A stretch of DNA of 64,000 bases from Modicisalibacter luteus DSM 23508 (GCF_000378505.1 NZ_KB899997.1:1-64000), one strand, 5' to 3'. Shown: positions 16,775 to 27,070, counted from the stretch's first letter. Notes: generated by a model from the sequence alone, not told the origin. A program made the numbers and translations.

Positions 16775-18247
16775 ATGCACGCCAAGCAACAACTCTTGAT
16801 CGGTGGCCGCTGGGTTGACGGTGAGGCAGAACGTTTCGACAAATGCGATCCGATCACCGGTGACACGCTGTGGCAGGCCCAGGCCGCCAGCGCCGGGCAG
16901 GTCATCAGTGCCGTCGCTGCGGCCCGTGAGGCGTTCCCGGGGTGGGCTGGCCGTCCGTTGAGCGAACGCCAAGCGCTGCTAGAGCGTTTCCGCGATGAGC
17001 TTGAAGCCAACCGTGAGGCACTTGCTAAATGCATTGCCCATGAGACCGGCAAGCCGCTATGGGAATCGCGTACCGAAGTCGGCGCGATGATCGGCAAGAT
17101 CGGTATCTCGGTCACCGCCTACGCGGACCGCACCGGCGAACGCAGCCGTGATGTGGCCGGTGGCACCCAGGCCGTACTGCGCCATCGCCCGCACGGCGTC
17201 ATGGCAGTGTTTGGCCCTTACAACTTTCCCGGTCATTTGCCCAATGGACATATCGTTCCTGCGTTATTGGCCGGCAATACCGTGGTCTTCAAACCCAGCG
17301 AACAGACTCCGATGACCGCCGACCTGACTCTGCAGTGCTGGCAGGCGGCTGGCCTGCCGGATGGCGTAATCAACCTGGTCCAGGGCGCAGCCCCGGTCGG
17401 TCAGGCACTGGCCGGTGAAGGCGGCATTGATGGTCTGCTGTTCACCGGCAGTGTCAAGATCGGCCGGATGCTGCACGAGCAGTTCGCGGGGCAGATGGGC
17501 AAGATCCTGGCTCTGGAACTGGGGGGCAACAATCCGCTCGTGGTCAGAGACGTGCCCGATCAGGCTGCAGCGGTACTCACCATTCTGCAATCGGCGTTCC
17601 TTTCCGGCGGGCAGCGCTGCACCTGTGCCCGGCGTCTGATGGTACCCGAAGGCGAGGTCGGCGACCGCTTGATCGAGGCGCTCAACGATGCCATTGGCAA
17701 GCTGCACATTGCCGCGCCATTCAGCGAGCCGGCACCGTTCTATAGTGGCCTGGTCAGTCCTGCAGCTGCTGAGGCGATGCTGCGTGCCCAAGACGACCTG
17801 GAAAGTCGGGGTGGCACCGTGCTGTCTCGCATGCGGCGGGTGGTCGACGGCACCAGCCTGGTCACGCCAGCGCTGATCGACGTCACCGGCCTCGATGTCC
17901 CCGACGAGGAGCACTTCGGGCCGCTGCTCAAGGTCCATCGCTACCGTGACTGGAACGAGGCTATCGCGCTGGCCAACGATACCCGCTACGGCCTGGCGGC
18001 GGGCTTGATCGGTGGGAGCCGGGACGATTGGAACGACTTTCTGTTGCGCATCCGTGCCGGGATCGTCAATTGGAACCGACAGACTACCGGCGCCTCCAGC
18101 GACGCGCCGTTCGGCGGCATCGGTGACAGCGGCAACCATCGGCCCAGTGCCTACTACGCGGCCGATTACTGCGCCTACCCGATCGCCTCGATGGAAGGTG
18201 AATCATTGGCGATGCCCGACAACCTGCCGCCGGGCGTGACGTTATGA
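16775..18247 (+). CDS. astD: Succinylglutamate semialdehyde dehydrogenase AstD
   Basis: A 490-aa NAD-dependent aldehyde dehydrogenase. The general-base Glu lies in [10 protein letters not shown] (about 247), and the catalytic Cys in [12 protein letters not shown] (about 281), whose QRCTCARR context is typical of Ast[24 protein letters not shown] marks the cofactor-binding region. It oxidises succinylglutamate semialdehyde to succinylglutamate, the fourth AST step. AAGGAGAG precedes the ATG. The stop overlaps a possible upstream start of astB. Confidence 0.95.
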   Translation: MHAKQQLLIGGRWVDGEAERFDKCDPITGDTLWQAQAASAGQVISAVAAAREAFPGWAGRPLSERQALLERFRDELEANREALAKCIAHETGKPLWESRTEVGAMIGKIGISVTAYADRTGERSRDVAGGTQAVLRHRPHGVMAVFGPYNFPGHLPNGHIVPALLAGNTVVFKPSEQTPMTADLTLQCWQAAGLPDGVINLVQGAAPVGQALAGEGGIDGLLFTGSVKIGRMLHEQFAGQMGKILALELGGNNPLVVRDVPDQAAAVLTILQSAFLSGGQRCTCARRLMVPEGEVGDRLIEALNDAIGKLHIAAPFSEPAPFYSGLVSPAAAEAMLRAQDDLESRGGTVLSRMRRVVDGTSLVTPALIDVTGLDVPDEEHFGPLLKVHRYRDWNEAIALANDTRYGLAAGLIGGSRDDWNDFLLRIRAGIVNWNRQTTGASSDAPFGGIGDSGNHRPSAYYAADYCAYPIASMEGESLAMPDNLPPGVTL

Positions 18248-18255
18248 GAGGCAAT

Positions 18256-19617
18256 GTGAGCGACATGAACGTACAGGAAGTCAACTTCGACGGGCTAGTG
18301 GGTCCCACACATAACTATGCCGGGCTGGCTCACGGCAACGTTGCCTCGATGCGCCACGGCGGCCTGGCCTCCAATCCGAAGGAGGCCGCGCTGCAAGGCT
18401 TGGCCAAGATGAAGGCCCTCAAGGATGCCGGCTACCCTCAGGGCGTGTTGCCACCGCAGCAACGCCCGGATCTCGGAGCCCTGAGGGACCTGGGGTTCAG
18501 CGGCAGCAATGCCGAAGTGCTCGAGCGTGCCGCCCGCGAGGCGCCGCAACTCTTGCGTGCTGTCTGTTCGGCTTCGTCAATGTGGACCGCCAACGCTGCC
18601 ACGATCACCCCCAGCGGTGATGCGCCGGATGGTCGTGTGCACTTTACGGCAGCCAACCTGCAGTCGAGCTTTCACCGCTTTCTCGAGCCACAGACCACCG
18701 CTCGCGTGCTGGCGGCGATGTTTCACGATGAGTCACGCTTTGCCCACCACCCGGTACTGCCGGCAACTCCGGCGTTTTCCGATGAAGGCGCGGCTAACCA
18801 TACCCGACTGGCCGCGGCCCATGGTGAACCCGGGGTGCATCTCTACGTCTACGGCCGCCAGGCATTCGGCGGCTCTGGAGAAAGGCGAGAGCCCAAGCGC
18901 TTCCCTGCGCGCCAGACCCTGGAGGCCAGCCAGGCCGTGGCGCGCCAGCATGGCCTGTCCGATGCGCAGACGGTGTTTGCCCAACAGCACCCTGATGCCA
19001 TCGATGCCGGCGTGTTCCACAACGACGTGATTGCCGTCGGCAACGGTCCAGTGCTGCTCTATCATGAGATGGCCTTTCTCGACGAGGAGAAGACCCTCGA
19101 CGAGCTGCGCCGCAAGATGACCACCCCATTGATCCCGATCCGCGTGCCCAGCGAGGCGATTAGTCTTGACGATGCCGTGAGCTCATACCTGTTCAACTCG
19201 CAGCTTCTTACCCAGCCTGACGGTTCCGGTGCCATGTCACTTGTGGTGCCCGGCGAGTGCGAGGAGAACGAGGCGGTATGGCGGGCCATCCAGGATCATC
19301 TGCTGGCCGGTAACAACCCGATCAACGAAGTGGTGGTCAAGGACGTCAAGCAGAGCATGCGCAACGGGGGCGGCCCAGCCTGTCTGCGTCTGCGGATCGT
19401 GCTTTCCGAGGCAGAGCGTCATGGACTGACCGGACGCGTGCTGCTTGATGACGCGCTATATGGCGAGCTTACCGACTGGGTGAATCGTCACTACCGTGAT
19501 CACTTGAGTCCGGAGGATCTCGCCGACCCGCAGCTCGCCGAAGAAACGCTCACCGCCTTGGATGAGCTGACACGCCTGCTCAACCTGGGCAGCGTTTACC
19601 CGTTCCAACTGGACTGA
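18256..19617 (+). CDS. astB: N-succinylarginine dihydrolase AstB
   Basis: About 453 aa, of the guanidine-modifying superfamily. The N-terminal [18 protein letters not shown], the HNDVIAVGN block with catalytic His (about 252) and the C-terminal [13 protein letters not shown] with catalytic Cys (about 373) are all present. It hydrolyses N2-succinylarginine to succinylornithine with release of ammonia and CO2. Three starts are possible: ATG 18244 overlapping the astD stop, GTG 18256 with GAGAGG four bases upstream, and ATG 18265, which best matches homologues. I use 18256. It is the last gene before the terminator; astE, for the final desuccinylation, is not in the window. Confidence 0.93.
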   Translation: MSDMNVQEVNFDGLVGPTHNYAGLAHGNVASMRHGGLASNPKEAALQGLAKMKALKDAGYPQGVLPPQQRPDLGALRDLGFSGSNAEVLERAAREAPQLLRAVCSASSMWTANAATITPSGDAPDGRVHFTAANLQSSFHRFLEPQTTARVLAAMFHDESRFAHHPVLPATPAFSDEGAANHTRLAAAHGEPGVHLYVYGRQAFGGSGERREPKRFPARQTLEASQAVARQHGLSDAQTVFAQQHPDAIDAGVFHNDVIAVGNGPVLLYHEMAFLDEEKTLDELRRKMTTPLIPIRVPSEAISLDDAVSSYLFNSQLLTQPDGSGAMSLVVPGECEENEAVWRAIQDHLLAGNNPINEVVVKDVKQSMRNGGGPACLRLRIVLSEAERHGLTGRVLLDDALYGELTDWVNRHYRDHLSPEDLADPQLAEETLTALDELTRLLNLGSVYPFQLD

Positions 19618-19649
19618 GGGTTGTCCATCAAGGCCGTTGTCTCTCGGTA

Positions 19650-19673
19650 CCCCGCCTGTCGGCGGGGTTTTTT
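19650..19673 (+). terminator. ast operon terminator
   Basis: CCCCGCC and GGCGGGG form a 7-bp stem around a 4-nt loop, followed by six T, 32 nt after the astB stop. It ends the arginine operon. Confidence 0.93.
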
Positions 19674-19694
19674 CCTCACAACGCGGTGCAACGA

Positions 19695-20270
19695 TCAGAA
19701 GATGTGTTTCAGGTGCTCGCGATAGGCGGCGATATGGCCTTCAATATCGGGTGCCTTGATTACATCGTTGGCAAGAAACGTAGGCAGCGCCTCCAGACCG
19801 ATGAACTCCTGGGACTTGTGAAACGGGAAATAGACGGCGTCCACGCCGCGCCCTTCAAAGAAGTTGCCAGGTTCGTCAAAGGCTTCGCGCGGCGCATTCC
19901 AGGTCAGCGAAAGCATGTAGCGGCGGCCCTGCAACAGGCCACCGCTGCCATAGTGACGGCTAGGGTCGTGACGTGAACGACCGTCGTTGGCATACATCGA
20001 GCCATGGCCTGCCGTGAACACTTCATCGATGTACTTCTTGACGGTCCAGGGCGCGCCCATCCACCAGCCGGGCATCTGATAGATGATCACATCGGCCCAA
20101 AGGAAGTTCTGAACCTCCTCATCGATGTCATAGCCATCGTCGACCCGGATCTCCTTGAGTTCATGGCCCATTTCCGCCAGCGTGCCGCGTGCGGTGTCGT
20201 GCAGGGTGTCGTTATAGCGTCCGCCAGAGTGCGCAAAGGCCTTGCCGCCATTGATGAGAAAAATCTTCAC
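19695..20270 (-). CDS. mdaB: NAD(P)H:quinone oxidoreductase MdaB
   Basis: A 191-aa flavodoxin-fold protein of the MdaB/YwrO type. It begins MKIFLINGGKAFAHSGGRYNDTL and has the FAD/quinone-site segment VIIYQMPGWWMGAPWTVKKYIDEVFTAGHG (about 60-90) and LSLTWNAPREAF. MdaB performs two-electron reduction of quinones, limiting redox cycling. It stands divergent from a LysR-type regulator with a 137-nt shared region, the usual sign that the regulator controls it. GGAGAGGCC lies before the start. Confidence 0.93.
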   Translation of the reverse strand: MKIFLINGGKAFAHSGGRYNDTLHDTARGTLAEMGHELKEIRVDDGYDIDEEVQNFLWADVIIYQMPGWWMGAPWTVKKYIDEVFTAGHGSMYANDGRSRHDPSRHYGSGGLLQGRRYMLSLTWNAPREAFDEPGNFFEGRGVDAVYFPFHKSQEFIGLEALPTFLANDVIKAPDIEGHIAAYREHLKHIF

Positions 20271-20407
20271 GGCCTCTCCTATCGAGTGAGGTTGCGATTA
20301 TGAATGGACGTATTCTGGCGATACCTAGGTTGACGAAAAAGCCTGTAAACTGGGAAAGATAATTGATGCGAGTGCAATAATCCGCACAGGGGCACGGCGA
20401 GATAACC

Positions 20408-21301
20408 ATGAAAACGACCCTGGAAGAATATCTGGCGTTTCGGACGGTGGTGGAAGCCGGCTCGATCACGGCCGCTGCCGATCAGCTCGGTCAAACGACC
20501 TCGGGCGTCAGCCGGACTCTGCGTCGACTGGAGCAGAAACTGGGCATCACTCTGTTGCGCCGAACCACACGCAAACTGGAACTGACTGACGAAGGCCGAG
20601 AGTTTCTCAGTCGAACACGCTCGATTCTCGATGCAGTGGAAGCGGCTGAAGAGCAAATGGCGCTATGCAGTCAGCAGCCGGCAGGACGCCTGCGAGTCAA
20701 TGCCGCACCGAGTTTCATGCAACATGTCATTGTGCCGCTGATCGGCGAGTTCCGGCGACATTACCCAGGCATCACGCTGGAGCTTGATACCCATGATCGC
20801 TATATCGACCTGCTCGAGCAGCGCACAGACATCGCCATTCGCTTTGGAGAATTACGGGATTCCACCCTGCATGCGCGATTATTGGGGCATACGCCGCTGC
20901 GCCTGCTAGCCAGCCCCGATTACCTGGCCAGGCACGGGGAGCCGCAGAACGTTGCCGAGCTGACGCAACATACGCTGTGCGGTTTCAATCGGTTGGATGA
21001 ACTCAATCGCTGGCCGTTGTTCGATACCGCGGGGCAACCATTGATGATCACACCGGACATCGCGGCCTCCAGCGGGGCAACCCTCCAGGCTCTGGCCTTG
21101 GCCGGGCAGGGCATTGTCTGCCTGGCCGATTACATGACGCGTAGCGACCGTGAGCAGGGCCGCCTCGTCCCGGTGCTGGCGGCCCAGACCCAGCATAGAT
21201 ATCAGGTCATTCATGCTGTCTTCTATCGCAACACGGCGCTGTCATTGCGGATCACGCTATTTCTCGATTTTCTCGCCGAACGCCTTGATGGCCGCCTGTG
21301 A
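20408..21301 (+). CDS. LysR family transcriptional regulator
   Basis: A 297-aa LysR-type regulator. The winged HTH spans residues 3-62 (FRTVVEAGSITAAADQLGQTTSGVSRTLRRLEQKLGITLLRR), followed by a periplasmic-binding-like effector domain (about 90-295) with LRVNAAPSFMQHVIVPLIGEF and LLEQRTDIAIRFGEL. The divergent arrangement with mdaB suggests it regulates that gene and itself, perhaps in response to quinones or electrophiles; the effector is inferred from context only. The 137-nt intergenic region is AT-rich near 20320-20380, but I could not single out a T-N11-A site. Confidence 0.9.
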   Translation: MKTTLEEYLAFRTVVEAGSITAAADQLGQTTSGVSRTLRRLEQKLGITLLRRTTRKLELTDEGREFLSRTRSILDAVEAAEEQMALCSQQPAGRLRVNAAPSFMQHVIVPLIGEFRRHYPGITLELDTHDRYIDLLEQRTDIAIRFGELRDSTLHARLLGHTPLRLLASPDYLARHGEPQNVAELTQHTLCGFNRLDELNRWPLFDTAGQPLMITPDIAASSGATLQALALAGQGIVCLADYMTRSDREQGRLVPVLAAQTQHRYQVIHAVFYRNTALSLRITLFLDFLAERLDGRL

Positions 21302-21450
21302 ATTGGCTCCATCATGGGGCAGGGTGCCCCTCGTCCCGCCTGTTTGCTGAGGTTCGACTACGTTAAGACAGGCCCAGGTACACATGCGAGTCGGTGCTTG
21401 TAAGGTGTACTGGGCTTGCGTATGTCGCAACCCACAGGAAGGAGACGAAT

Positions 21451-22434
21451 ATGTCCCATGATTTGCAGGATGCTGTCGTCGTCATTACCGGTGCCTCCAG
21501 CGGCATCGGGCGTGCCACCGCACATGAATTTGCTCGCCAGGGCGCGGCCTTGTTTCTGGCGTCCCGCGACAAGCAGGCGTTACATGACGTTGCCGAGGAG
21601 TGCCATCGTCAGGGTGGGCAAGCCAGGATCGTCGTGGCCGATGTGACACGCTCCGAGGATGTCGAGCGCCTGGCGCGGACTGCATTCGATACGGCAGGCC
21701 GTATTGATGTCTGGGTCAACAATGCTGGCATAGGCGCGTTGGGTGCCTTCGATGAGATCCCCCTCGAGTCGCATGAGCAGGTCATCCAGACCGATCTTTT
21801 GGGCTATGTGCGGGGCGCTCACGCCGTATTGCCCTATTTCAAGCGCCAACAGTCGGGCGTACTGATCAACAACATTTCGCTGGGCGGCTTTGCGCCCCAG
21901 CCGTATGCGGCGTCCTACTCGGCGGCCAAGTTCGGTCTGCGAGGATTTGCCGAAAGCCTACGGGGCGAGTTGCATGCATGGCCGCATATTCATGTCTGTA
22001 ACCTGTATCCCCCTGTCATGGATACGCCCGGGTTTCGTGATGGCGGCAACTATACAGGGCGGGCCACCAAGCCTGTGCCCCCCGTCTACGATCCGCGTCG
22101 TACGGCACGCGCCATTGTGAATGCGGCGCGTCGCCCGCGGCATAGCGTGTATGTAGGCAGCGTATCGCTACTGGCCAAGTTCGCTTATGCGCTGGTGCCC
22201 GGCTTCAATCTGGCCAATGCGCGTATGGTCGAAACAGCATTGGGTAGGGCAGATCCCGATGCCACCTCGTCGGGCAACCTGTTTGCACCACCGAGTGGCG
22301 AACGGCGTATCGATGGTGGGTTCCGCGATCCCGCAGCACAACGTACGACAGCGTTAGCCACGACAGCCGTGGCGGCTGCCGTCCTCGGCGGGTTCTGCCT
22401 GTATCAATGGCGTCGGCGACATCAGGATCGATAG
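21451..22434 (+). CDS. Short-chain dehydrogenase with C-terminal membrane anchor (SDR 1)
   Basis: A 327-aa protein. Classical SDR domain: TGASSGIG (residues about 13-20), VNNAGIG (about 90), Ser in NNISLGG and the catalytic Y-x3-K in YAASYSAAKFGLRGF (about 155-167). After residue 250 comes a low-complexity linker and a hydrophobic helix (TTALATTAVAAAVLGGFCLYQW) followed by RRRHQDR, probably a single membrane anchor facing the cytoplasm. AAGGAGA lies before the ATG at 21451. The substrate is unknown. A close relative with the same layout is at 23080-24114 on the other strand. Confidence 0.88.
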   Translation: MSHDLQDAVVVITGASSGIGRATAHEFARQGAALFLASRDKQALHDVAEECHRQGGQARIVVADVTRSEDVERLARTAFDTAGRIDVWVNNAGIGALGAFDEIPLESHEQVIQTDLLGYVRGAHAVLPYFKRQQSGVLINNISLGGFAPQPYAASYSAAKFGLRGFAESLRGELHAWPHIHVCNLYPPVMDTPGFRDGGNYTGRATKPVPPVYDPRRTARAIVNAARRPRHSVYVGSVSLLAKFAYALVPGFNLANARMVETALGRADPDATSSGNLFAPPSGERRIDGGFRDPAAQRTTALATTAVAAAVLGGFCLYQWRRRHQDR

Positions 22435-22552
22435 CGGGCTTGCCCGCGTGCGGTGTCGTGCGGGTTCAGGCTACAAATCTTGGCGTCGTGACGCAGGTGT
22501 GCGATAAGCAAGCGACACGCCTGTACAGAACAGCCCAAGGAGATGAATTGGC

Positions 22553-23056
22553 ATGCCAAGCTCTGTCGTCCTCGTTCCGTTGCGCCCGGACTCGCCGCAT
22601 GTGGTCACGGTTGCCACCTGGCAACACGAGGCTTGGGGACATCTGAATCCGTCGCTGGGCTTTACCGGGCGCTGTGACGAAGTTCGCAGTGAGTGCGGCA
22701 GTGGCGGGGTACCCCGGGTGTTCGTGGCCATGAGTAACGACCGTCCCGTCGGTACCGCCAGCCTGATCGAGTGCGACATGACGAGCCGGCCGCACCTGAC
22801 CCCCTGGCTGGCGTCGGTTTTCGTCCTTCCTGAATGGCGTGGGCAGGGGATTGCGTCTCGCTTGGTGAAGCGGGTCGAGGAAGAGGCGCGTAGTACAGGG
22901 CTTGAACGCTTCTATCTCTACACGCCGGATCAGCAGTCATTGTACGGACGTCTGGGCTGGCAGGAACGCGAACACCTGACCTATCGCGGTGAAGCCGTCA
23001 CCATCATGACGCGGACCTTGAACGACGATGCCCCGACCACGCAGGCCGGGGTATGA
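22553..23056 (+). CDS. GNAT family N-acetyltransferase
   Basis: A 167-aa protein with a GNAT core. The acetyl-CoA-binding motif is visible as LASVFVLPEWRGQGIASRLVKRVEEEA (about 84-110; R/Q-x-x-G-x-A form), followed by LYTPDQQSLYGRLGWQ (about 123-138), typical of the family's C-terminal part. The acceptor substrate is unknown. AAGGAG lies ten bases upstream of ATG. It lies between two related membrane-anchored SDR genes, in the same direction as the first and convergent with the second (stops 24 nt apart). Confidence 0.87.
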   Translation: MPSSVVLVPLRPDSPHVVTVATWQHEAWGHLNPSLGFTGRCDEVRSECGSGGVPRVFVAMSNDRPVGTASLIECDMTSRPHLTPWLASVFVLPEWRGQGIASRLVKRVEEEARSTGLERFYLYTPDQQSLYGRLGWQEREHLTYRGEAVTIMTRTLNDDAPTTQAGV

Positions 23057-23079
23057 AGCAACTCTTACGCTGATCAGCC

Positions 23080-24114
23080 TCAGTGGCGCCGAAACTTGTT
23101 TGGCGAGGCCTTGCCGCTCAGGGCGGCAAGGCCAAGCACGGCACCGGCGATGACTGCTGTCGTCAGCAGAGGATGAAACGAAGACTGAGTGTAAATACTC
23201 GATTTCGAGACATGGCTCGGGTAGCTCGTCGTTTCGCGCATGTCCTGGGTAGGTGAGTTCAGCGCGAAGCGCTGACGATGTTCGGGCTGTCCCGACTTCT
23301 GCTGACGTATCACCGATGCTTCCATGGCCTTGTCGGCCAGGCGTGGCGCGATCTGGCCTAGCGCAGCGATCATTTTGCCACCCCCGCCGACGACCATGTC
23401 GCGATGTGGCTTCACCGCGCAACGCAGAATGGCCTCGGCCACCACCCTCGGATCATAAAGGGGCGGCGGCAGGGTGGGCTCTTCCTCCATGTAATTCTCG
23501 GCATGCTCGGGGAAAGGTGTAGCGATACTGCCTGGCTTGATCAGGGTGACGGCAACCGGCGCGCCATCCTCTTCGAGCTCCATGCGCAAGGCATCGGTGA
23601 AGCCTTTCACGGCATGTTTCGACGCAGAATACATGCCCTGTATGGGCAGGGCACGGTCCGACACGGCCGAACCGAGGTTGATGATGACACCACCGAAATC
23701 ACGCGGTTTCTGGGTGTAGTAACGCGCTGCCTCCAACGAGCCATGCACGACGCCCCAGAAATTGGTGTTCATTAGCCGGTGGTTGTCTTCCATCTTGATG
23801 TCGAGCATCCGGCCGAAGATCGAGGCGCCAGCGTTGTTGATCCAGGTATCGAAGCCGCCGAAGCTTCCGATAGCCTTGGCAGCGAGTTCGCGAACCTGGC
23901 CCTCGTCGCCGACGTCGGCGACGACATACGTTGCCTCGGCGCCAGCCTCGCGACACTCTCCGACGAGCAGCGAAAGGGCCGTCTCGTCGCGAGCCGCAAG
24001 CACAAGACTGGCGCCGTGTTCGGCCGCCATGCGCGCCGTGGCCAGACCAATGCCCGTTGTGGCGCCGGTAATCACGATGACCTGCTTATCGAGCGGTTTC
24101 AAACGCAGTGCCAT
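23080..24114 (-). CDS. Short-chain dehydrogenase with C-terminal membrane anchor (SDR 2)
   Basis: A 344-aa paralogue of the SDR at 21451. TGATTGIG near residue 14, WINNAGAS near 91, Ser in INLGSAVSD and catalytic Y-x3-K in GMYSASKHAVKGF (about 157-168) are present. The DPR motif (LYDPRVVAEAIL) is shared with SDR 1. A linker of about 60 residues leads to a terminal hydrophobic helix (LLTTAVIAGAVLGLAAL) with a basic end. The start at 24114 follows AAGGAG; the 63-residue upstream extension is rejected. It is divergent from the DUF2252 gene. The substrate is unknown. Confidence 0.88.
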   Translation of the reverse strand: MALRLKPLDKQVIVITGATTGIGLATARMAAEHGASLVLAARDETALSLLVGECREAGAEATYVVADVGDEGQVRELAAKAIGSFGGFDTWINNAGASIFGRMLDIKMEDNHRLMNTNFWGVVHGSLEAARYYTQKPRDFGGVIINLGSAVSDRALPIQGMYSASKHAVKGFTDALRMELEEDGAPVAVTLIKPGSIATPFPEHAENYMEEEPTLPPPLYDPRVVAEAILRCAVKPHRDMVVGGGGKMIAALGQIAPRLADKAMEASVIRQQKSGQPEHRQRFALNSPTQDMRETTSYPSHVSKSSIYTQSSFHPLLTTAVIAGAVLGLAALSGKASPNKFRRH

Positions 24115-24301
24115 GTTGCTCTCCTTGCCCGTGGTCACAGGCGTTGCAGTGCATGTAAGGTTCATTTCCCTGCCTACTGTCCGGTAAGCATAGAACCCAG
24201 GGCAGGATTGCAAAGCGTATAAGCTCACTATGGACTTGGCGTCGTCGTGCTTATCCGGCACGCTGAAGATCCTGTTCTCACTTCGCCGAAGGAGCCTGCG
24301 C

Positions 24302-25651
24302 ATGTCGCAGCCATTGACGCGTCACAACCGGCCCCGCCAAGTGCTCGAAGCTATTGCCGCCGCCAATGCAGGCCTATCCGATGCGCAGCGCAAGGCCAAG
24401 TACACCAAGCTGGCCGAGTCGCCGTACCGTTTTTTCCGTGGCACCAACCATCTCTATTGGGCCGATGTCTGGCACGATTGGCGGTTTGCCCTCTATGGCG
24501 GGTTGCCCGGGACCCAGACCTGGTTGCAGGGCGATGCCCATGCCTACAACTTCGGCGCCTATGGCCATCACGATGATAGTGTGCGCTATGGCATGGACGA
24601 CTTCGACGATGCCCTGATAGGTGATTACCAATACGATGTCTGGCGGTTGGCGATCAGTGTGGTTCTGGATGCTCGCGAAAATGTCGGTCTGACGCGCAAG
24701 GGTATTCGCAAGGCGCTCAGCTCGCTGCTGGAGAGTTATCACGACGAGTTGGCCGGTCACGTTCGTGGCGAGACACCTCAGGCGGTGACGCTCGAAAATG
24801 CCAAGGGGATTCTGGAACCGTTCATGCGGACGGTTGCAGACACCTCTTCGCGCGCGAAGATGCTGGAGAAATGGACGCGCCTTGAGGAGAACGGACGCTG
24901 TTTCGCCGAGCGTCCGAAAAAGCTGGCACCCTTGCCCCAGGATCAGGCCATCCAGCTTCGTCAGGCCATCGAGCAGGAATATCCCAAGACGTTACAGGGG
25001 CATGCCGCTGGCAACGAGAGCGCTCATTTTCGCGTCAAGGACATGGCGCGCCGGCTGGATGCGGGAACCGGCTCGCTGGGACTCGAACGCTATTACGTGC
25101 TGATCGAGGGTGGGGCGGAGCATGTGCATGACGACGTCATTCTCGATATCAAGGAACAGACACCACCGGAAGGGTGGCGACTCATGAACCGCGACGAGAA
25201 GCGTGCCTGGCGCCGGGCTTTTCCCCATGAAGGCATACGTCATGCGGCGGCCTTCTGTGCGATTGCCGAGCACCCCGATATCTATCTGGGCTGGCTGCAC
25301 CTGGGGGATAAGGTGTTCTCGGTTCGTGAACGGTCGCCCTACAAGGTGGATTTTCCCACTCAGCGCATCGAAGGAGCCAAGCCCTATCGCAAGCTGTCCA
25401 AGCAATGGGGGCGTATTCTGGCTCGCGAGCATCTGCGCGGGGCTCGTGCGTTGAATCCGGACGATCCGGCACGTTTTGCTCGCAGCGTGTGCGAACGGCT
25501 CGATGGCCGGCTCGACAACTTCGTTAACATGGTGTCCACACTGGCCATGAGCTATGCCGATTGCGTAACGCAGGACTATCGCTTTTTTGTCGACTCGGAA
25601 GATACCGGGGACGAGTGGCGACGGAAGGGTACTTCTGCTGACAGGGGCTAG
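24302..25651 (+). CDS. DUF2252 family protein
   Basis: A 449-aa protein with the DUF2252 signature: PYRFFRGTNHLYWADV (about 38), WLQGDAHAYNFGAYG (about 78) and the acidic cluster GMDDFDDALIGDYQYDVWRLAISV (about 98-121). The family is remotely related to aminoglycoside-kinase-like folds, where the D-x-D/DxxN-type residues would bind metal and nucleotide, but the biochemical role is unknown. The start has AAGGAG at seven to eight bases. It is divergent from SDR 2, with a 187-nt intergenic region. Confidence 0.88.
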   Translation: MSQPLTRHNRPRQVLEAIAAANAGLSDAQRKAKYTKLAESPYRFFRGTNHLYWADVWHDWRFALYGGLPGTQTWLQGDAHAYNFGAYGHHDDSVRYGMDDFDDALIGDYQYDVWRLAISVVLDARENVGLTRKGIRKALSSLLESYHDELAGHVRGETPQAVTLENAKGILEPFMRTVADTSSRAKMLEKWTRLEENGRCFAERPKKLAPLPQDQAIQLRQAIEQEYPKTLQGHAAGNESAHFRVKDMARRLDAGTGSLGLERYYVLIEGGAEHVHDDVILDIKEQTPPEGWRLMNRDEKRAWRRAFPHEGIRHAAAFCAIAEHPDIYLGWLHLGDKVFSVRERSPYKVDFPTQRIEGAKPYRKLSKQWGRILAREHLRGARALNPDDPARFARSVCERLDGRLDNFVNMVSTLAMSYADCVTQDYRFFVDSEDTGDEWRRKGTSADRG

Positions 25652-25682
25652 ACGTTCGAGGCGACTGCCGCGAGTGACAATG

Positions 25683-26387
25683 TCAATGCAGCATGGCCTG
25701 CGCTTCCAGCCGATAGCCATGTTGATAGATGCTACGTAGGCGCACGCCATGGCTGCCATCCAAAGTCAGCTTGCGGCGCAACCGGCTGATGTGCGTATCC
25801 ACGGTGCGTGTCGATACGTCGCCATTGATGCCCCATACGACTTCCAGCAGACGGGCTCGCGAAAGCAACTCGCCGGGATGATTGAAGAACAGCGACACCA
25901 GGCGGAACTCCCGCTCCGTCAGTTTCACGTGTTCGCCAGCGAATTGCACTTCACGTTGACTGCTATGCAGTGTGTAGGCTCCGAGTTGCTCCCTGGTATC
26001 CTGCGCCTGGAAGCCGGTGCGTCGGGCAAGGGCGTTAATGCGTGCGGAAAGCTCGCGGGGACGTAGCGGTTTGGACAGAAAATCGTCGGCACCACTCTCC
26101 AAGGCCAGCACGATATTTTCCTCCTCATCGCTCGCGGTGATGAACAGAATGGGACCTTTCCAACCGTCATGCTGGCGCAGGTTCATGGTGACGTCCATGC
26201 CGCTGGCGTCCGGCAACCTCCAGTCAATGATGAACATATCAAACGCCTGCGTCTGGATGGCCCGGCGTAGTTCGCTGGCGCGCGTGAATTGCGAGATACG
26301 GTGGCCAGCAGCGATCAGACACTGCTCGATGAAGTCCTGCTGATCGGTATCGTCTTCCAGCACGCCGATATGCATTGGGTTTGGCAT
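25683..26387 (-). CDS. OmpR/PhoB-family response regulator
   Basis: A 234-aa protein with an N-terminal receiver (residues 1-125; phospho-acceptor Asp in MFIIDWRLPDASG, about 54; Lys in DDFLSKPLRPREL, about 108) and a C-terminal winged helix (about 135-230) with LTEREFRLVSLFFNHPGELLSRARLLEVVWG and RTVDTHISRLRRKL. It binds DNA as a phosphorylation-dependent dimer. The hybrid kinase gene starts 0.7 kb away, divergently, so this regulator may be part of the same phosphorelay; this is inference from context. Confidence 0.9.
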   Translation of the reverse strand: MPNPMHIGVLEDDTDQQDFIEQCLIAAGHRISQFTRASELRRAIQTQAFDMFIIDWRLPDASGMDVTMNLRQHDGWKGPILFITASDEEENIVLALESGADDFLSKPLRPRELSARINALARRTGFQAQDTREQLGAYTLHSSQREVQFAGEHVKLTEREFRLVSLFFNHPGELLSRARLLEVVWGINGDVSTRTVDTHISRLRRKLTLDGSHGVRLRSIYQHGYRLEAQAMLH

Positions 26388-26523
26388 GTTTTTCTTCTTA
26401 CCGGCTGTGGCCAGCTATTGATTGAATACGGTCAGTCACGCCGTGACTGTGACAAAGGTTCACAGTTCGATGACGAGCGGCCGAAATATAATCACTACGT
26501 CAGACACCTTGGGGGCACTTAAC

Positions 26524-27042
26524 ATGTCGCTTTTCCGCTCACCGGGCCTGCTGTTGGGTGGTATGTTGGCCTCCTTGCTTTCTTCTATCGGCAGCCAGGC
26601 CCTGGCACTTGAGGCGCCGACAGGCCCGGTGATCCTCGTGGTCAGCGGTAATATCACCGAGACCAACCTGGGCAATGAGGCGCATTTCGACCATGACATG
26701 CTCCAATCGCTGGAGCAGCGTGAAACCATGACCGGGACGCCCTGGCACGAGGGCAAGATGACCTTCAAGGGGCCTCTGGGACGCTCGCTGCTTGAAACCG
26801 TGGGCGCCCAGGGCGAGATCATGCGGATTGACGCTCTCAATGACTATTCCGCCAGCGTTCCTGTAGAGGATTTCAGGGAACACGACGTGATTCTGGCGAT
26901 GTCCGCCGACAATCGTCGACTGCGTGTACGCGACCATGGTCCGCTGTTCGTGATCTATCCCTTCGACGAGGAGCCGTCACTGCTCAACGAGGACGTCATT
27001 ACACGCTCGGTCTGGCAGGTGAAGGCTATTGAAATCAAGTGA
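26524..27042 (+). CDS. Periplasmic sulfite-oxidase-fold protein lacking the molybdenum cysteine
   Basis: A 172-aa exported protein: signal peptide at residues 1-28 ([19 protein letters not shown]...ALA), then a domain reading [61 protein letters not shown] and [10 protein letters not shown]. This pattern matches the oxidoreductase molybdopterin-binding domain. I see no cysteine in the mature part, so the Mo-ligating Cys of real sulfite oxidases is missing and it is probably a ligand-sensing relative. It overlaps or directly abuts the hybrid kinase gene (29-nt spacing to the chosen kinase start). The start at 26524 is chosen for the signal peptide. Confidence 0.75.
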   Translation: MSLFRSPGLLLGGMLASLLSSIGSQALALEAPTGPVILVVSGNITETNLGNEAHFDHDMLQSLEQRETMTGTPWHEGKMTFKGPLGRSLLETVGAQGEIMRIDALNDYSASVPVEDFREHDVILAMSADNRRLRVRDHGPLFVIYPFDEEPSLLNEDVITRSVWQVKAIEIK

Positions 27043-27070
27043 CACCGCCCAGGCCTCGGGAGGCCTGTCG

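Noticed and set aside
26524-27042. Molybdenum-dependent oxidoreductase
   Set aside because: No cysteine is present to ligate molybdenum and no partner haem subunit is nearby; treated as a non-catalytic relative.
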